A DNA stretch of 41,539 bases from a virus. The stretch spans positions 1 through 41,539 of IMG/VR virus record IMGVR_UViG_3300021375_000062; one strand, given 5' to 3'. The position numbers were made by a program, and so were the translations under genes. The notes beneath the pieces were generated by a model. The model was not told the origin of the DNA. It did no database searches and was given only the letters and a program-made list of their open reading frames with translations. Positions within the stretch are counted from its first letter, which is position 1. Each line of letters starts with the position of its first letter. This document shows positions 14,912-23,057 of this stretch, piece after piece.

Positions 14912-16597
14912 ATGTCAAATTTAAATTCACTTTTAAAAAGCTCTGCAGACGGATGGAAAAACATGCAGAACGAAGGTGCTCGAATTTCGAGTAAGTGGGG
15001 AAAAACAGGTTTGTTAGAAGGTCTAGATAACGAGATCGACAAAAACAGCATGGCCCTAATCCTTGAAAATCAAGCAAAACAATTAGTAACAGAAGCATCT
15101 GCTACTGACCAAGGTGGTGGAAGTTTCACTGCTGGAAATGGTGGACAATGGGCCGGAGTTGCTCTTCCACTAGTACGTAAAGTATTTGGATCTCTTTCAA
15201 CAAAAGAATTCATGTCTGTACAACCAATGAACTTACCTTCAGGTCTAGTATTTTTCTTGGATTTCCAATATGGAGATACAAAACAATTAAACTTCGGTGG
15301 TAGTGATACAGTTTATGGAGCTAACGCTTCAATGTACGGTGACACTAACCCTGCTGCAGGTGCTGATGCTAACGGCGGTCTTTATGGCGCTGGTAGATTC
15401 GGTTACTCAATCAACCAATTCTCAGCTTCAGTTGCTAATGCTGCTCTTACAGTAAGTACAGGATCTTGGGCTGATTTAGACTACACAGCTGAACTTTCAG
15501 CTTCTGCTGCTGCAGGAGGATTTACTAAAGTTGCTGTTACTCTTGCATCAATGACTCGTCCAGATGAAAAAGGTGTTAGAGCATTTGCTTTAACTTCAGG
15601 TTCAGCTACAATGGCCGCTGCAACTGCAACTGCTGCTTTACCTCAATATACTTCTACTGACGGAACAAGCGTATTCTTCTTATTTACAGGTGCTGTTGAT
15701 TCAGCAGGTGTTCCAAAAGATGGAGTAGATACTAACGTTGTATATTACAACCAACAACCAGTTGATAACAACAGAGGTGATTTCGAAGATGCTGAAGGTG
15801 CAGGTCGCCCGAATGCTAATTCTACCGCTGCTGATGCTCTTGCTATCCCAGAAATCAATGTTAAATTGAAATCTGAAGCAATTGTTGCAAAAACTCGTAA
15901 ATTAAAAGCACAATGGACTCCGGAATTCGCACAGGATCTTAATGCTTACCAATCACTTGACGCTGAAGCTGAATTAACTTCTATCATGAGTGAGTATATC
16001 TCATTAGAGATTGATCTCGAAAACCTTGATATGTTGATCCAAGATGCTTCTGCTGCAGATGAGTACTGGTCAGCACAAAATAACCGTGCATTGAATTCTG
16101 GAAAAACTGGATTTGATGATTTAGGATTCTTTAACACACAAGGACAGTGGTTCCAAACTTTAGGAACTAAAATGCAAAAAGTTTCCAACAAAATCCACCA
16201 GAAAACTCTACGTGGAGGTGCAAACTTTGTTGTAGTTTCTCCAACAGTAGCTACTATCTTAGAATCAATCCCAGGATTTGCTTCAAACTCAGATGGCGAT
16301 ACTTCAAAAGGATCTTACGCATTTGGTATCCAAAAAGCAGGACAATTAAATAGCCGTTACACAGTTTACAAAAACCCTTATATGACTGAAAATGTTATTT
16401 TAATGGGTTATAGAGGATCTCAATTCCTTGAAACTGGTGCTGTATTTAGTCCATATATTCCATTGATCATGACACCATTAGTGTACGATCCAGACACATT
16501 TACACCACGTAAAGGTCTCTTAACTCGTTATGCTAAGAAAATGATCCGTCCAGAATTTTATGGTCGTATTTTCATCAGTGATTTGGCTTCTATATAA
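14912..16597 (+). CDS. gp23: Major capsid protein (T4 gp23-like)
   Basis: A protein of 561 residues (T4 gp23 521), forming the hexamers of the head. The block W-A-G-V-A-L-P-L-V-R-K-V-F at 80-92 and V-Q-P-M-N-L-P-S-G-L-V-F-F-L-D-F at about 103-118 are gp23 signatures, and F-Y-G-R-I-F-I-S-D is near the C-terminus. A cleavage site after E61 (L-V-T-E | A-S-A-T) corresponds to T4 cleavage after residue 65. The start has an A-rich leader and no Shine-Dalgarno. A strong terminator follows 27 bases after the stop. Confidence 0.98.
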   Translation: MSNLNSLLKSSADGWKNMQNEGARISSKWGKTGLLEGLDNEIDKNSMALILENQAKQLVTEASATDQGGGSFTAGNGGQWAGVALPLVRKVFGSLSTKEFMSVQPMNLPSGLVFFLDFQYGDTKQLNFGGSDTVYGANASMYGDTNPAAGADANGGLYGAGRFGYSINQFSASVANAALTVSTGSWADLDYTAELSASAAAGGFTKVAVTLASMTRPDEKGVRAFALTSGSATMAAATATAALPQYTSTDGTSVFFLFTGAVDSAGVPKDGVDTNVVYYNQQPVDNNRGDFEDAEGAGRPNANSTAADALAIPEINVKLKSEAIVAKTRKLKAQWTPEFAQDLNAYQSLDAEAELTSIMSEYISLEIDLENLDMLIQDASAADEYWSAQNNRALNSGKTGFDDLGFFNTQGQWFQTLGTKMQKVSNKIHQKTLRGGANFVVVSPTVATILESIPGFASNSDGDTSKGSYAFGIQKAGQLNSRYTVYKNPYMTENVILMGYRGSQFLETGAVFSPYIPLIMTPLVYDPDTFTPRKGLLTRYAKKMIRPEFYGRIFISDLASI

Positions 16598-16624
16598 TAG
16601 AAAACAATTCATAACTTTTAAAAG

Positions 16625-16652
16625 AGCCTAGCGAAAGCTAGGCTTTTTTTTT
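16625..16652 (+). terminator. Strong intrinsic terminator after gp23
   Basis: AGCCTAGC (16625-16632) and GCTAGGCT (16637-16644) form an eight-base-pair stem closed by a GAAA tetraloop, followed by nine T. It is the clearest terminator in the window. A late-type element begins at the very next base. Confidence 0.95.
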
Positions 16653-16662
16653 ATATTTATAA
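16653..16662 (+). promoter_or_regulatory. Late-type element ATATTTATAA before phoH
   Basis: An exact copy placed directly after the T run of the gp23 terminator, ending 13 bases before the ATG at 16676. This arrangement (terminator, then element, then gene) is the best local argument that the element is a promoter. Confidence 0.65.
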
Positions 16663-16675
16663 CCAAAACCGTTAT

Positions 16676-17374
16676 ATGACAGAATACAATCGATCTGAAG
16701 AAGCTCAACAAAATTTTAAAAGAAAATCTAAACCTAAAAATCCAATAACTTTTAAACTTACTTTAAACGAAGAACAAAAAGAAGCTAAAACTAAAATTTT
16801 ACACAATACTGTAACTGTTTTAAAGGGTAAAGCAGGGTCTGGTAAATCTTTGCTAGCAGCCCAAGTTGCTTTAGATTTACTTTTTACAAGAGAAGTTGAA
16901 AAAATAATAATCACTAGACCCACAGTTGTAGCAGGCCAAGACATTGGTTTCCTCCCAGGAGGTATAGATGATAAATTAGCTCCCTTTACTGCCCCTGTAT
17001 ATGAAAACATGCATAGGTTGTATGAAAAGACTAAAATTGAAAAATATATAGCAGATGGTAAAATTGAAATAGTTCCTGTATCTTTTATGAGAGGTAGAAA
17101 TTTTACAGATTGTTTAGTTATTGTAGATGAATCCCAAAACTTAACAGATGTACAAACAGAACTAATTCTTACTAGAATATGTAAAGGTTCTAAAGTTATA
17201 TTTTGTGGTGACAGTGCACAAATTGATTTAAGAAGTAAAAAAGATTCGGGTTTTGACTTTATATGTAAACACATGGTAGATATCCCTAGTTTTCGTATTG
17301 TAACTTTAGAAACAAATCACCGACATGAGATTGTGGACCCTATATTAGAAGTTTATAAGTTATTTAGAAGCTGA
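16676..17374 (+). CDS. phoH: PhoH-like ATPase
   Basis: A protein of 232 residues. Walker A is G-K-A-G-S-G-K-S at 51-58 and Walker B L-V-I-V-D-E at 147-152 with S-Q-N following; I-I-T-R-P at about 78-82 and F-C-G-D-S-A-Q-I-D at about 182-190 complete the PhoH core. It is the single-domain form common in marine phages. The exact role is unsettled (ATPase or helicase-like, possibly in RNA metabolism or phosphate stress). It is sandwiched between capsid and neck genes with its own upstream element. Confidence 0.95.
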   Translation: MTEYNRSEEAQQNFKRKSKPKNPITFKLTLNEEQKEAKTKILHNTVTVLKGKAGSGKSLLAAQVALDLLFTREVEKIIITRPTVVAGQDIGFLPGGIDDKLAPFTAPVYENMHRLYEKTKIEKYIADGKIEIVPVSFMRGRNFTDCLVIVDESQNLTDVQTELILTRICKGSKVIFCGDSAQIDLRSKKDSGFDFICKHMVDIPSFRIVTLETNHRHEIVDPILEVYKLFRS

Positions 17375-17376
17375 CA

Positions 17377-17386
17377 ATATTTATAA
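17377..17386 (+). promoter_or_regulatory. Late-type element ATATTTATAA before the neck operon
   Basis: An exact copy two bases after the phoH stop and 11 bases before the ATG at 17398. The genes 17398-21198 follow without another copy, suggesting one transcription unit. Confidence 0.6.
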
Positions 17387-17397
17387 TAAAACATAAT

Positions 17398-17844
17398 ATG
17401 GCTTCTACCTTAACAGCAACTTCTTTTAAAATAAAAATTACCGAAGAACAAGTTGTCCGCAATAGTGTAATAAAAAATGAAGTAACCCACACTATTTCAG
17501 ATGTTACAAATGTTGATCATCGTATTGTAACTTGTCCTAATGCTACTTCTATTGATTTATTTAATCTAAATGGACCTAATCCTGGGGCGGGAACATTCCC
17601 ATCCTCAAGCTTACAATATGCTCGAATCACCAATCTAGATGATACTTACAGTGCAGCTGTAATAATTAGTGGATCACAAGGTAATTTTACACAAGAGTTA
17701 ACCCCAACAGACTCAATGTTTATTGTAAGTTCAAACATAACCTCAAGCAATTTCAATGGTAGTTTTGGAGAAGATATAGAAGCTGTAAAGATTTATGCTA
17801 TAAGTAGTAGCATAGACATAGAATATACCCTTGTAAACTCATAA
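17398..17844 (+). CDS. Small beta-rich structural protein of unknown function
   Basis: A protein of 148 residues, rich in Ser, Thr, Asn and Ile, with an alternating pattern typical of beta-sandwich phage structural proteins; no Lys-rich DNA-binding region and a single Cys (in V-T-C-P-N). It lies between phoH and the gp13-like neck gene with a three-base gap to the latter. It could be a capsid decoration or neck-associated protein. I do not recognise a family. Confidence 0.75.
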   Translation: MASTLTATSFKIKITEEQVVRNSVIKNEVTHTISDVTNVDHRIVTCPNATSIDLFNLNGPNPGAGTFPSSSLQYARITNLDDTYSAAVIISGSQGNFTQELTPTDSMFIVSSNITSSNFNGSFGEDIEAVKIYAISSSIDIEYTLVNS

Positions 17845-17847
17845 TAT

Positions 17848-19002
17848 ATGAACATACCTATATTTCCAGGATCTAGCTCATTTGCTGCAGGAGAAACTCC
17901 ATTTGGATTCTATGATGACGATCTTCAATTTCAACAAGATGCTGACAAATTTGCTATATTTGCTGCACGAAGACTAGGATATCCTATTGTTGATGTAGAA
18001 CTACAGGACTTAAACTTTTATACAGCTTTTGAAGAAGCTGTTACAACATACGGCAATGAGCTATTTGCATACCAAGCAGCACAAAACTTTTTATCTTTTC
18101 AAGGAGCTCCAACTACCATAGAATCAGCTAACAACTCTTTACCTCACCCCAACCTAGCAACAATCGTTAGACTATCAGATCAATACGGTGTAGAAGCAGG
18201 TGTTGGCGGAAATGTAACATGGCACTCAGGATCTATTCCTTTAACAGAAGGAGTCCAAAACTATAATTTAGATACATTTGCAACTCAAGAAGGAATATCC
18301 CCGGGGGATTTAGAAATTAAAAGAATTTATTACCAAGCCCCTCCAGCTATTACAAGATATTTCGATCCATATGCTGGTACTGGTACTGGTACTATGGGTA
18401 TGTTAGATGGTTTTGGGTTTGGTGGAGACTCACCTGCTATAAATTTTATGATGATGCCTATCAACTATGACATAGCTAAACTACAAGCAATTGAATTTAA
18501 CGATCAAATTCGTAAATCACAGTATACCTTTGAATTAGTTAATAATAATCTTAAAGTATTCCCAATCCCAAATAATAGTGTAACTAAAATGTGGGTACAA
18601 TACATAAAAAAATCAGATAGAAATAACCCATATGCTGATACAGGTGGTATTGATGTTATAACTAATATATCTCAAGTACCATATACCAACCCCGTTTATT
18701 CACGAATAAACTCTATTGGTAGACAGTGGATATTTGAATATGCCTTATCACTTGTTAAAGAAATTTTAGGATATGTTAGAGGTAAATATAACAATGCAAT
18801 CCCTATCCCAGGAGATTCAACCCAATTAAATGCCCCTGATCTTCTGTCCTCATCCGATAAAGATAAAACTGCTTTAATAGAAAGATTAAGAGCATATTTT
18901 GAGGAAACTTCACGTAAAAAATTACTTGAAAACAGAGCAGCAGAGTCTGAACATCTCCAAAAAGAATTAAATTATGTACCTTATACAATTTATATAGGAT
19001 AA
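17848..19002 (+). CDS. gp13: Neck protein (T4 gp13-like)
   Basis: A protein of 384 residues, somewhat longer than T4 gp13 (309). It closes the filled head and, with gp14, makes the docking site for the tail. The opening F-G-F-Y-D-D-D-x-x-F-Q-x-D-A-D-K-F-A-I-F-A-A-R-R-L-G-Y and the C-terminal R-I-N-S-I-G-R-Q-W-I-F-E-Y-A-L-S-L-V-K-E-I-L-G-Y-V-R-G-K-Y pattern are recurrent in gp13-like proteins of T4 relatives. A Gly-Thr repeat loop is at about 176-181. The next start is one base after the stop. Confidence 0.82.
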   Translation: MNIPIFPGSSSFAAGETPFGFYDDDLQFQQDADKFAIFAARRLGYPIVDVELQDLNFYTAFEEAVTTYGNELFAYQAAQNFLSFQGAPTTIESANNSLPHPNLATIVRLSDQYGVEAGVGGNVTWHSGSIPLTEGVQNYNLDTFATQEGISPGDLEIKRIYYQAPPAITRYFDPYAGTGTGTMGMLDGFGFGGDSPAINFMMMPINYDIAKLQAIEFNDQIRKSQYTFELVNNNLKVFPIPNNSVTKMWVQYIKKSDRNNPYADTGGIDVITNISQVPYTNPVYSRINSIGRQWIFEYALSLVKEILGYVRGKYNNAIPIPGDSTQLNAPDLLSSSDKDKTALIERLRAYFEETSRKKLLENRAAESEHLQKELNYVPYTIYIG

Positions 19003-19003
19003 T

Positions 19004-19516
19004 ATGGCGTTATACGGTGGAGCAAGAGACATAGCACTTTTTAGAAATCTTAACAGAGAGCTGTTAGGAAACATTATCACTCAACAATGTGTTTACTATA
19101 AACTCAAATTGAATGAAACTAAAGTAAATATGTATGGAGAAGCAGCAGGTTCTAGATATTACTATGAGCCTGTTATATTAAATGCTTTAATTGAGAGAAG
19201 TGACCAAGAATACCCAACAGATGATTTAGTTGGAGTGGATTTCCAATGGGGCATTACTTACAAATTCTTTAGAGATGATTTAGTAGATGCTCAAGTTGTT
19301 CCTGAGGTTGGTGATATTGTAATGTATTATGAGGGTTACTACGAAGTACATGCTACAAATGCTAACCAATATTTTACAGGTAAAAATCCATTATATCCTT
19401 ATAATCAAAATCCACTTAACCCAGGATTAGAAAATTTTGGCTCAAGTATTTCAATTATATGTGAAACCCATTATGTGCCTGCGGATAAAGTACAAATAAC
19501 TAAAGAAAGGATATAA
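19004..19516 (+). CDS. gp14: Neck / head-completion protein (gp14 position)
   Basis: A protein of 170 residues against 256 for T4 gp14. Features include N-R-E-L-L-G-N-I-I near the start, L-N-E-T-K-V-N-M-Y-G-E-A at about 37-48, and V-G-D-I-V-M-Y-Y-E-G-Y-Y-E-V, a beta-strand pair seen in small head-tail connector proteins. Synteny (gp13-gp14-gp15) supports the call more than sequence identity does. It overlaps the next gene by one base (TAATG). Confidence 0.65.
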   Translation: MALYGGARDIALFRNLNRELLGNIITQQCVYYKLKLNETKVNMYGEAAGSRYYYEPVILNALIERSDQEYPTDDLVGVDFQWGITYKFFRDDLVDAQVVPEVGDIVMYYEGYYEVHATNANQYFTGKNPLYPYNQNPLNPGLENFGSSISIICETHYVPADKVQITKERI

Positions 19517-20781
19517 TGCCTAGTAATAGAAAACCTATACCAAAATCCCAAAAAGAACTCTCAAACAATCAGGTTAACCCTTATGTTAATCCTGAGACAG
19601 GAGAAACTCGTGGCAATCCTAACGAAACACAAGATTTTAGGCAATTCACACCTAACACACAGCGTGGGGTAGATTTTAACAGATCTGAAAAAATGTCCTT
19701 TAAAGGGGATAAAGTAAAACCCTTTACAGTAAATATACAGGATGTAGATGAGGCTATTTTGTATTATTTTGAAAATGTAATTAAACCTAGTGTTATACAA
19801 AATGGAGAAAGAACTTCAGTTCCTTTAGTATACGGTTCACCTGAAAGATTTAAAACTATCCAAAAAGATGGGTTTTACCGAGATAAAAAAGGTAAAGTTA
19901 TGTCTCCTATTATTATGTTTAAACGTGATAGTTTAGAAAAAAATCGTTCTCTATCAAATAAACTTGATGCCAACTCCCCTCACCTTTACACATCTTGGCA
20001 AAAACCTTATAACTCAAAAAACTTTTATTCTAATTTTGATTTACTAAATAATAGAATACCTACAAAACAATTTATAGCTAACGTAGTTCCTGACTATGTT
20101 ACTTTAACATATAGCTTTATTGTCCAAACATATTATGTAGAGCAATTAAATAAAATCATAGAGGCGATAAACTACGCTTCCGATTCATATTGGGGGGACC
20201 CGGAACGCTTTCAATTTAAAGCAATGATCGACACCTTTACTACAATAACGGAACTTAACCAAGGACAAAATAGAGTCGTAAGAAGTAATTTCTCTTTAAA
20301 AGTATACGGATACATAATTCCAGATGTTATCCAAAAAGATTTAACAGCTGTTAAAAAATATAACTCAAAATCCAAAGTAACATTTGGAATAGAAACAACC
20401 TCAGGCTTAGAATTTGTTTCAACATCTAAACCAAAATCAATAACACAATTCCCTTCATCAATATCTTCAGGAGGTGGGGGAACTACTATTGATAATAGTG
20501 TTATAACATATTTGAACACAAATATACAAAGAGAAGGAACATATGTTAACTCAACAAGATCAACATTCTCAAGTGGATGGCTTTCAACCCCTGAAGGACT
20601 CCCAGCAACTTCAGTAAATAACTTTAGTATATTTGTTAATGGTTCCTTAGTTGAAGGATCAGCTATATCCTCATTTACAGAAAGTGGAGGAGTTACAACT
20701 TTAATAATAAACCCCGCAGAACTAGGGTATAGTCTTAGTCCAACAGATGAAGTAATAGCAATAGGAAAATTTAGTAGTTAA
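19516..20781 (+). CDS. gp15: Tail sheath stabiliser / tail completion protein (T4 gp15-like), extended
   Basis: A protein of 421 residues; T4 gp15 has 272. It caps the tail tube and sheath and binds the neck. The gp15-like core runs from about 55 to 275: R-T-S-V-P-L-V-Y-G-S-P-E-R-F, then Y-V-T-L-T-Y-S-F-I-V-Q-T-Y-Y-V-E-Q-L-N-K-I-I-E, then R-S-N-F-S-L-K-V-Y-G-Y-I-I-P. About 130 extra C-terminal residues follow a Gly-rich linker (S-S-G-G-G-G-T) and look like a separate beta domain. Positioned just before the fibre cassette. Confidence 0.82.
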   Translation: MPSNRKPIPKSQKELSNNQVNPYVNPETGETRGNPNETQDFRQFTPNTQRGVDFNRSEKMSFKGDKVKPFTVNIQDVDEAILYYFENVIKPSVIQNGERTSVPLVYGSPERFKTIQKDGFYRDKKGKVMSPIIMFKRDSLEKNRSLSNKLDANSPHLYTSWQKPYNSKNFYSNFDLLNNRIPTKQFIANVVPDYVTLTYSFIVQTYYVEQLNKIIEAINYASDSYWGDPERFQFKAMIDTFTTITELNQGQNRVVRSNFSLKVYGYIIPDVIQKDLTAVKKYNSKSKVTFGIETTSGLEFVSTSKPKSITQFPSSISSGGGGTTIDNSVITYLNTNIQREGTYVNSTRSTFSSGWLSTPEGLPATSVNNFSIFVNGSLVEGSAISSFTESGGVTTLIINPAELGYSLSPTDEVIAIGKFSS

Positions 20782-20784
20782 AAA

Positions 20785-21198
20785 ATGGCATTAATCAAAC
20801 CAGAACAACTTAGATCAGGCTCTTACACTATAAGTGGCTCTTTCTCAGGATCCTTTCAGGGAGATGGTAGTGGAATAACCGGAGTTGGAGCTGGTTTCCC
20901 CTTTATAGGAGATGCTCAAATCACAGGTTCATTAGATATTAATGGAACTGGGGGAGATATATTCTTAGTAAAATCCTCTTCATTTGAAGTATTAAGTGTA
21001 GAAGAATCAGGTATTGTTACTATAACTAATGATGCCCCTACAATGTTTTTAATACGTGATACTTCTTTTGCTCCTATAGTAGCAGTAAGCCAAAGTGGTG
21101 TAGTAATATTCTCAACACAATCTACAGAACTAACCGACCCCGCACCTAATGGTGCTATATACTTTACCTCAGCATCTTTTTATGTTGGGTTAGATTAA
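20785..21198 (+). CDS. Small fibre-like structural protein
   Basis: A protein of 137 residues with the motif S-G-S-F-S-G-S-F-Q-G-D-G-S-G-I-T-G-V at 17-34, which also appears in the larger fibre protein at 23058 (G-S-F-V-G-D-G-S-G-I). The rest is beta-rich with regular hydrophobic spacing (V-S-x-S-G-V-V). It probably trimerises with or bridges tail fibres. It follows gp15 after three bases and ends the neck unit before a new late-type element. Confidence 0.7.
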   Translation: MALIKPEQLRSGSYTISGSFSGSFQGDGSGITGVGAGFPFIGDAQITGSLDINGTGGDIFLVKSSSFEVLSVEESGIVTITNDAPTMFLIRDTSFAPIVAVSQSGVVIFSTQSTELTDPAPNGAIYFTSASFYVGLD

Positions 21199-21208
21199 AA
21201 AAATTAAC

Positions 21209-21218
21209 ATATTTATAA
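21209..21218 (+). promoter_or_regulatory. Late-type element ATATTTATAA before the first large fibre gene
   Basis: An exact copy 10 bases after the preceding stop and 24 bases before the ATG at 21243. Confidence 0.6.
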
Positions 21219-21242
21219 TAAACACAAAAAAAATAATCAATT

Positions 21243-22502
21243 ATGGCAACTTGGAAAAAAGTAGCAGTCTCAGGAAGTAATATTTCCCAATTCAACAACG
21301 ATTCAGGATATTTAACTTCTGTAGCAGCATCTCCTAATAGTTATGCAACTGCATCTATCAATGGTGTAGAGCTTTTAGCAAGTTCACCAACCTCAAGCTT
21401 TAACCTAGTAACAGGATCTGCAGGAACCGGATTAACAATATCTGGGAGTGTAGGTAACGATACTATAACAGTAAATTTAGCAAGCATACCAAATGGGACA
21501 CTAGCAAATTCTACCATTAGTGGAATTGCCTTAGGAAGTAACTTAAATGACTTAACAGTAGATAACGCTACAATCCAATTAAATACAGGCACTACATACA
21601 ATGGGTCAGCCGCTAGAACAATTAGTGTAAAAGATGGAGGAATTGATACAGATGCAATTGCTGATTCCTTAGGTGTTATAAACACAAATAGTTTTACAGG
21701 TTCATTTAGTGGTTCATTAACTGGTACATTTGTTGGAACAACAGACCTCCCAGACTTAACAGATGGAAATGGTATTACAGATTTCACATATGATGGATCA
21801 TCAACAGCAACAGTTGCATTAGACTTAGATGGATCTACACTTTCAGTAGGAGCATCAGGAGTTAAAATTGCTGATAATGGTGTAACCGGAACCCAAATAA
21901 ACACTTCAGTAGCAGGTACTGGTCTCTCGGGTGGGGGTGGATCAGCATTATCTGTTGATTATGGCTCAAGTGCAGGAGATGCAGTAGAAGGTAATACAAC
22001 AATTACATTAACCCAAACAGCAAATGAAATTGATATTACAGGCACAGCTGCTCAAGCATTAGGTGGAGGCCCTTCATATACTATTGGTTTAGCAGATACT
22101 ATTTCAGGCAATAGAACATTCTCAGGAGATACTATTACAATTAATAACGACCTTATTGTTCAAGGTACAGCCTCATTCCAACAAACCACCAACTTAGAAG
22201 TTGCAGATAGGTTTGTATTATTTGCTTCTGGATCTTCAAGTACTGGGGATGGAGGTATTGTAGTACAACAAGCAACTCAAAATGTTGGGGAATTGTTTGG
22301 ATACGATTCTGGAACAACACGTTGGGGTGTAACTAGTAGTTTTTCAGCCTCTACAGCGGCTTATGCCCCAGATGCATTTATGGCAGCTGTTACAACATTA
22401 TCAAGTACAAATCCTAATACATCAGGGCCTGCATCAAGATACAACGCTGTTGGTAATGTTTATGTTTCATCGGGGGATGCTAGTATTTGGATATATTCTT
22501 AA
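21243..22502 (+). CDS. Tail fibre protein with WKK N-terminus
   Basis: A protein of 419 residues. The N-terminus M-A-T-W-K-K-V-A-V-S-G-S-N resembles that of the fibre at 23058 (M-P-N-W-K-K-V-I-T-S-G-S-N), which suggests a shared attachment segment. The body is Gly, Ser, Thr and Asn rich with repeated beta-turn units (L-A-N-S-T-I-S-G-I-A-L-G-S-N-L), then S-F-T-G-S-F-S-G-S-L-T-G-T-F. The C-terminal 120 residues (from about V-Q-G-T-A-S-F-Q) look like a shaft-to-tip region. Receptor binding or fibre shaft is likely; the receptor is unknown. Confidence 0.8.
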   Translation: MATWKKVAVSGSNISQFNNDSGYLTSVAASPNSYATASINGVELLASSPTSSFNLVTGSAGTGLTISGSVGNDTITVNLASIPNGTLANSTISGIALGSNLNDLTVDNATIQLNTGTTYNGSAARTISVKDGGIDTDAIADSLGVINTNSFTGSFSGSLTGTFVGTTDLPDLTDGNGITDFTYDGSSTATVALDLDGSTLSVGASGVKIADNGVTGTQINTSVAGTGLSGGGGSALSVDYGSSAGDAVEGNTTITLTQTANEIDITGTAAQALGGGPSYTIGLADTISGNRTFSGDTITINNDLIVQGTASFQQTTNLEVADRFVLFASGSSSTGDGGIVVQQATQNVGELFGYDSGTTRWGVTSSFSASTAAYAPDAFMAAVTTLSSTNPNTSGPASRYNAVGNVYVSSGDASIWIYS

Positions 22503-22527
22503 ATTAAATAAAATATTAAATAAAGTT

Positions 22528-22734
22528 ATGGGTTTTACAGCATCAAGTTTAAACATTAAAGACCAACCACAAGAAAATCAGCAAACACCTCTACCCCCTG
22601 AACATCTCACCCCTCAGGAGATAGAGATTTTGCTTTCTTTAATAAAAAGATCAACTTTCGTTGGGGAAGACATAGAGAATTTATATAGTTTAGTTGTTAA
22701 ACTGCAAAAACAATATTTAAACACTACTAAATAG
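22528..22734 (+). CDS. Small helical protein in the fibre cassette
   Basis: A protein of 68 residues starting at the ATG at 22528. An in-frame ATG further upstream at 22363 would overlap the fibre gene by 140 bases and encode an unlikely sequence, so it was not used. Gln- and Pro-rich N-terminus, then a helical segment (L-T-P-Q-E-I-E-I-L-L-S-L-I-K-R) ending V-V-K-L-Q-K-Q-Y. Similar in style to the other small coiled-coil proteins here; possibly a fibre assembly factor. Confidence 0.65.
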   Translation: MGFTASSLNIKDQPQENQQTPLPPEHLTPQEIEILLSLIKRSTFVGEDIENLYSLVVKLQKQYLNTTK

Positions 22735-22736
22735 TT

Positions 22737-22979
22737 ATGGTTTTATTTTCAATTGAAAACTTATCCGTAGAAGAAATAGCAACTCTACGACAATCCCTTA
22801 ATGTAATAGATATAAAAGGATCATCTGCTCAGTTTATTGCTCATCTTCAAATAAAATTAGATCAAGAATTAAACCAAGCAAAACAAGTACTAGAACAAGA
22901 AAAATTAAATAAATTAGAGGGAATTAAGGAAATTGAAAAACCCACCTCTAAATCTACTAGAACTAAAAAGAAATTATAA
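22737..22979 (+). CDS. Small coiled-coil protein in the fibre cassette
   Basis: A protein of 80 residues, two bases after the previous gene. It starts with L-S-V-E-E-I-A-T-L-R-Q-S-L-N, followed by a coiled-coil helix (30-65) and a Lys-rich tail. No recognised family. Possibly paired with the 68-residue protein upstream, as chaperone or linker of fibres. Confidence 0.65.
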   Translation: MVLFSIENLSVEEIATLRQSLNVIDIKGSSAQFIAHLQIKLDQELNQAKQVLEQEKLNKLEGIKEIEKPTSKSTRTKKKL

Positions 22980-22980
22980 C

Positions 22981-22990
22981 ATATTTATAA
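22981..22990 (+). promoter_or_regulatory. Late-type element ATATTTATAA with an unusually long leader
   Basis: An exact copy one base after the previous stop, but 67 bases before the next ATG at 23058, two to six times further than most other copies. The leader 22991-23057 could form a small stem (CAACA with TGTTG). Confidence 0.5.
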
Positions 22991-23057
22991 TAAATTATTG
23001 GCCTTAAAAGGAAGTGGGCAACACACATTTGTTGTAACCAACCATAATTAAAATTAT

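Noticed and set aside
16705-17274. A 189-codon minus-strand frame opposite phoH
   Set aside because: It lies wholly inside phoH, has no start context and no recognisable protein motif.
21341-21904. A 187-codon minus-strand frame opposite the first fibre gene
   Set aside because: Val-, Pro- and Ser-rich antisense of the Thr/Ser/Asn-rich fibre sequence; no independent evidence for coding.
22363-22527. Upstream extension of the 68-residue fibre-cassette protein
   Set aside because: The extra 55 codons overlap the fibre gene in another frame and give an unlikely His/Gln/Leu-rich sequence; the ATG at 22528 has the usual A-rich leader.
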